From: Pulveribacter suum
Lineage (GTDB): Bacteria > Pseudomonadota > Gammaproteobacteria > Burkholderiales > Burkholderiaceae_C
Reading direction: 5' to 3'
Assembly: GCF_003013695.1 (NCBI RefSeq)
Contig: NZ_CP027792.1
Coordinates: forward strand, 3,244,501-3,308,500
DNA length: 64,000 nt
Below the pieces are notes generated by a model. The model saw nothing but the letters and a program-made list of their open reading frames with translations, did not search any database and was not told the DNA's origin. A program made the translations under genes and the position numbers. Shown here piece after piece: positions 60,487-64,000 of the stretch; the stretch's first letter is position 1; every line of letters begins with the position of its first letter.

Positions 60487-60528
60487 GGGGTCAGATTCCA
60501 ATTTCGCTGCAAATTGGAATCTGACCCC
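60487..60528. repeat. REP-like perfect palindrome
   Basis: GGGGTCAGATTCCAATTT (60487-60504) with its exact complement at 60511-60528, loop CGCTGC: an 18-bp perfect stem. GGGGTCAGA...AATT arms recur in many proteobacterial genomes with RAYT (REP-associated tyrosine transposase) genes, but none is in this window. It lies between the lpdA stop and the mazEF promoter and could end transcription from lpdA. Confidence 0.75.
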
Positions 60529-60558
60529 AATCAAAGGCCCGATGGCTGATGCTGCCGC

Positions 60559-61956
<1,398 letters not shown>

Positions 61957-62029
61957 ATCAATTGCTCTATCGCGCTGTGCGCCGCCCGCAGACCGTAAAC
62001 CGCAAAGGAGCCGATGGCCGCGGAGCAGG

Positions 62030-62118
62030 CCAAGCCAGCGGACGCCGTGGAGCGGGCTTTGCCCGGCCACTGGCGTCGTTCCCCTTGAGGGGGAAGGCGC
62101 CGCAGGCGACTCAGGGGG
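62030..62118 (-). repeat. G/C-rich post-stop element, copy 3
   Basis: On the minus strand, from about 14 nt after the E2 stop: CCCCCTGAGTCGCCTGCGG, then CGCCTTCCCCCTCAAGGGG, then GGCCGGGCAAAGCCCGCTCC, ACGGCGTCCGCTGGCTTGG and CCTGCTCC. The blocks match copies at 8906-8971 and 11446-11521. It does not stop the operon, as lpdA lies beyond. Confidence 0.75.
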
Positions 62119-62131
62119 TGTTTCATGTCAT

Positions 62132-63469
62132 TCACTCGACGAACAGCAGCGCCGGGGTTTCCAGCAGCGCACGCATGGCCTGGATGAAGCGCGCCGCGTC
62201 CATGCCGTCGACCACGCGGTGGTCGAACGACGAGGACAGGTTCATCAGCTGGCGCGCAACCACGTGGCCGCCCTGGAACATCGGCCGCTCCACCATCCGG
62301 TTGACGCCGACGATGGCGACCTCCGGGTGGTTGATGACCGGCGTGCTGGCGATGCCGCCGAGCGCCCCGAGGCTGGTCAACGTGATGGTCGAGCCCGAGA
62401 GCTCGTCGCGCGCGGCCTTGCCGGTGCGCGCCCCTTCGGCCACGCGGGCTATTGACGCAGCGCTCTGCCACAGGTCCAGGCTTTCGGCGTGGCGCAGCAC
62501 GGGCACCATCAGGCCGCCGTCGGTCTGCGTCGCCACGCCCAGGTGCACCGCCTCGTAGCGCGTGACCACGCCCGCGTCGTCGTCGTAGCGGGCGTTGATC
62601 TGCGGAAAGTCGCGCAGGGCCAGCACCATGGCACGCGCCAGGAAGGGCAGCAGCGTGAGCTTGCCGCGCGTGGCGCCGTGCAGCTGGTTCAGCCGCTGGC
62701 GCAGGGCCTCCAGCTCGGTCACGTCGATCTCCTCGACGTAGCTGAAATGCGGGATGCGGCGCTTGGCCTCCTGCATCTTCTGCGCGATCTTGCGGCGCAG
62801 GCCGATGACGGGGATCTGCTCCTCGCCGTGGCGCTCCACGTACTGCGAGCGGCCCTGGGCGGCGGGCTGGCCGGCGCTGGCGGCCCAAGCATCCAGGTCT
62901 TCGTGCGAGATGCGGCCGGCCGGGCCGCTGCCGTGCACGTAGCGCAGGTCGATGCCCCGCTCCTGCGCGGCGCGGCGCACCGCGGGCGAGGCCAGCGGGC
63001 GCTCGCCAGCGCTGCGCGCCACGGCGGCAGGCGCGGTGCGTGCGGCGCCGCGCGCACCGCCAGCCGCCGGCGCCGGCGCCTCGCGCGGCGCGGCGGGCGC
63101 GGGCGCCGGAGCGGCAGCAGGCGCTGGGGCCGGCGCTGCCGCAGCGGGCGCATTTGCTACTGAATTGATAGCTGCTGGCGCTTGACTGGCAAGCGCTGAG
63201 GCCGAATTTTCCTTCAAATTCCCTTCGCCCTCGACCTCCAGCCGCACCAGCTCGGCGCCCACGGCCAGCACCTGGCCCACGGCGCCGCCCAGGGCCAGCA
63301 CCTTGCCCGGCACGTGCGCCGGGATCTCCACCGTCGCCTTGTCGGTCATCACGTCGGCGATCGGCTGGTCCTCGGCCACCACGTCGCCCGGCTGCACGTG
63401 CCAGGCCACCAGCTCCACCTCGGCAATGCCCTCGCCGATGTCGGGCATGCGGATCACGTAAATACCCAT
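62132..63469 (-). CDS. bkdB: Dihydrolipoamide acyltransferase (E2), branched-chain 2-oxo acid dehydrogenase type
   Basis: A 445-residue E2 core. One lipoyl domain (residues 1-80) has the lipoylated Lys44 in MTDKATVEIP. A long Ala/Pro linker leads to the E1/E3-binding domain at about 165-200 (ASPAVRRAAQERGIDL, GPAGRISHEDL) and the catalytic domain with SFDHRVVDGMDAARF near 415. MPDIGEGIAEVELVAWHVQPGD in two parts suits BCKDH E2 better than pyruvate E2, but acetoin or other substrates are possible. Linker residues about 84-103 come from a dispersed palindrome copy. GGAGG in the E1-beta tail serves as its ribosome-binding site. Confidence 0.9.
   Translation of the reverse strand: MGIYVIRMPDIGEGIAEVELVAWHVQPGDVVAEDQPIADVMTDKATVEIPAHVPGKVLALGGAVGQVLAVGAELVRLEVEGEGNLKENSASALASQAPAAINSVANAPAAAAPAPAPAAAPAPAPAAPREAPAPAAGGARGAARTAPAAVARSAGERPLASPAVRRAAQERGIDLRYVHGSGPAGRISHEDLDAWAASAGQPAAQGRSQYVERHGEEQIPVIGLRRKIAQKMQEAKRRIPHFSYVEEIDVTELEALRQRLNQLHGATRGKLTLLPFLARAMVLALRDFPQINARYDDDAGVVTRYEAVHLGVATQTDGGLMVPVLRHAESLDLWQSAASIARVAEGARTGKAARDELSGSTITLTSLGALGGIASTPVINHPEVAIVGVNRMVERPMFQGGHVVARQLMNLSSSFDHRVVDGMDAARFIQAMRALLETPALLFVE
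63164..63216 (+). repeat. Dispersed palindrome, copy 12, inside the E2 gene
   Basis: AATTGATAGCTGCTGGCGC, TTGACTGGCAAGCGC and TGAGGCCGAATTTTCC: the best-preserved full copy. On the coding strand it is translated as ENSASALASQAPAAINS in the flexible linker between lipoyl and binding domains. Confidence 0.8.
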
Positions 63470-63470
63470 G

Positions 63471-64000
63471 TCATGCCTCCTTGCCGACAGCGCGTTTCAA
63501 GGCCGCGCCCACGCGGGCGGGGCCGGGGAAGTAGTCCCATTCCTGGGCGTGCGGGTAGGGCGTGTCCCAGCCCGTGACGCGCTCGATGGGCGCCTCCAGG
63601 TGCCAGAAGCACTCCTCCTGCACCAGCGCCACCAGCTCGGCGCCAAAGCCGCTGGTGCGCGTGGCCTCGTGCACCACGACGCAGCGGCCGGTCTTCTTGA
63701 CCGAATTGACTACTGTGTCCAGGTCCAGCGGCCAGATGGAGCGCAGGTCGATGACCTCGGCGTCCACACCGGCCTCGCGCGCGGCGCACTCGGCCACCCA
63801 GACCATGGTGCCGTAGGTCAGCACCGTCACCTCCTTGCCGGGGCGGAAGACCACGGCCCTGTCCAGTGGCACGCGGTAGTAGCCCTCGGGCACCATGCCC
63901 AGCGCGTGCTTCGACCAGGGCACCACCGGCCGGTCGTGGTGGCCGTCGAACGGGCCGTTATAGAGGCGCTTGGGCTCCAGGAAGATGACCGGGTCTTCGC
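63471..64000 (-). CDS. bkdA2: 2-oxo acid dehydrogenase E1 component, beta subunit (5' end outside window)
   Basis: The C-terminal 176 or so residues of a transketolase-type E1-beta. The right edge cuts the gene; EDPVIFLEPKRLYNGPFDG reaches to it, then GKEVTVLTYGTMVWVAECAA, DLRSIWPLDLDTVVNSVKKT and VVVHEATRTSGFGAELVALV are diagnostic. The stop lies 1 bp from the E2 start, so the genes are coupled. E1-alpha is presumably next beyond the edge. Confidence 0.92.
   Translation of the reverse strand, partial: EDPVIFLEPKRLYNGPFDGHHDRPVVPWSKHALGMVPEGYYRVPLDRAVVFRPGKEVTVLTYGTMVWVAECAAREAGVDAEVIDLRSIWPLDLDTVVNSVKKTGRCVVVHEATRTSGFGAELVALVQEECFWHLEAPIERVTGWDTPYPHAQEWDYFPGPARVGAALKRAVGKEA

Noticed and set aside
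62030..62118. A structured riboswitch between E2 and E3 genes
   Set aside because: The same blocks recur at two unrelated loci after stop codons, so a repeat family explains it better; no known riboswitch pattern is visible.

Overview
The window is a 64 kb, GC-rich, gene-dense chromosomal segment of a betaproteobacterium, most likely a member of the Comamonadaceae (Acidovorax/Alicycliphilus/Melaminivora-like). This rests on overall protein character, TRAP-transporter and beta-oxidation content, the slmA-argB and glyS-glyQ neighbourhoods, and two intergenic repeat families of a kind I associate with this family. It is inferred from the sequence alone, with no database search. I see no rRNA, tRNA, CRISPR array, prophage or insertion sequence. 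No gene-free stretch exceeds about 215 bp.

Layout. (1) 1-4.7 kb: the end of a TRAP solute-binding protein, an Atm1-type ABC exporter, a YciA-like thioesterase, a bactofilin and a hotdog thioesterase. (2) 4.9-14.6 kb: a minus-strand fatty-acid catabolism cluster with an enoyl-CoA isomerase/hydratase, TesB-like thioesterase, alpha/beta hydrolase, thiolase, FadB-like fusion enzyme, DUF2147 protein, acyl-CoA dehydrogenase and TetR regulator. (3) 14.7-16.4 kb: slmA and argB. (4) 16.4-31.5 kb: a surface-glycan cluster with a WecA-like initiator, GT2, a 1253-residue methyltransferase/coiled-coil/GT2/GT4 fusion, TPR-methyltransferase, three acyltransferase-3 proteins, a secreted beta-sandwich protein, a further methyltransferase, an LpxL-like protein, and the Wzt/Wzm exporter. 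(5) 31.7-45.9 kb: a parvulin, a large secreted surface protein, a lipoprotein and a complete gspE-F-G-H-I-J-K-L-M-C-D type II secretion operon, all on the minus strand. (6) 46.1-51.4 kb: a GH42-like TIM-barrel protein and the dTDP-rhamnose genes rfbB-D-A-C. (7) 51.5-59.6 kb: coaX, a BON-LysM protein, a rhodanese, a YgjP-like metallopeptidase, plsC, a GmhB-like phosphatase, a membrane protein, glyS and glyQ. (8) 59.7-64 kb: mazEF and a 2-oxo acid dehydrogenase operon (E1-beta, E2, E3) running off the right edge.

How the parts fit. Blocks 4 and 6 together make and export a rhamnose-containing O-polysaccharide by the ABC (Wzm/Wzt) route; the methyltransferase plus coiled coil in the large fusion resembles a chain-terminating ruler. 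Block 5 looks like a dedicated secretion line: a T2SS whose distal genes are an envelope lipoprotein, an abundant-looking secreted surface protein and a periplasmic foldase.

The most unusual signal is not a gene. A roughly 50-bp palindromic element occurs about twelve times. It sits between genes, acts as the apparent terminator of convergent pairs, and also lies inside four reading frames (DUF2147, rfbD, the YgjP-like peptidase, the E2 linker), always translated in the same frame as a Q-A-(P/L)-(A/T)-A-I peptide. A second G/C-rich element of about 90 bp follows stop codons directly in three operons.
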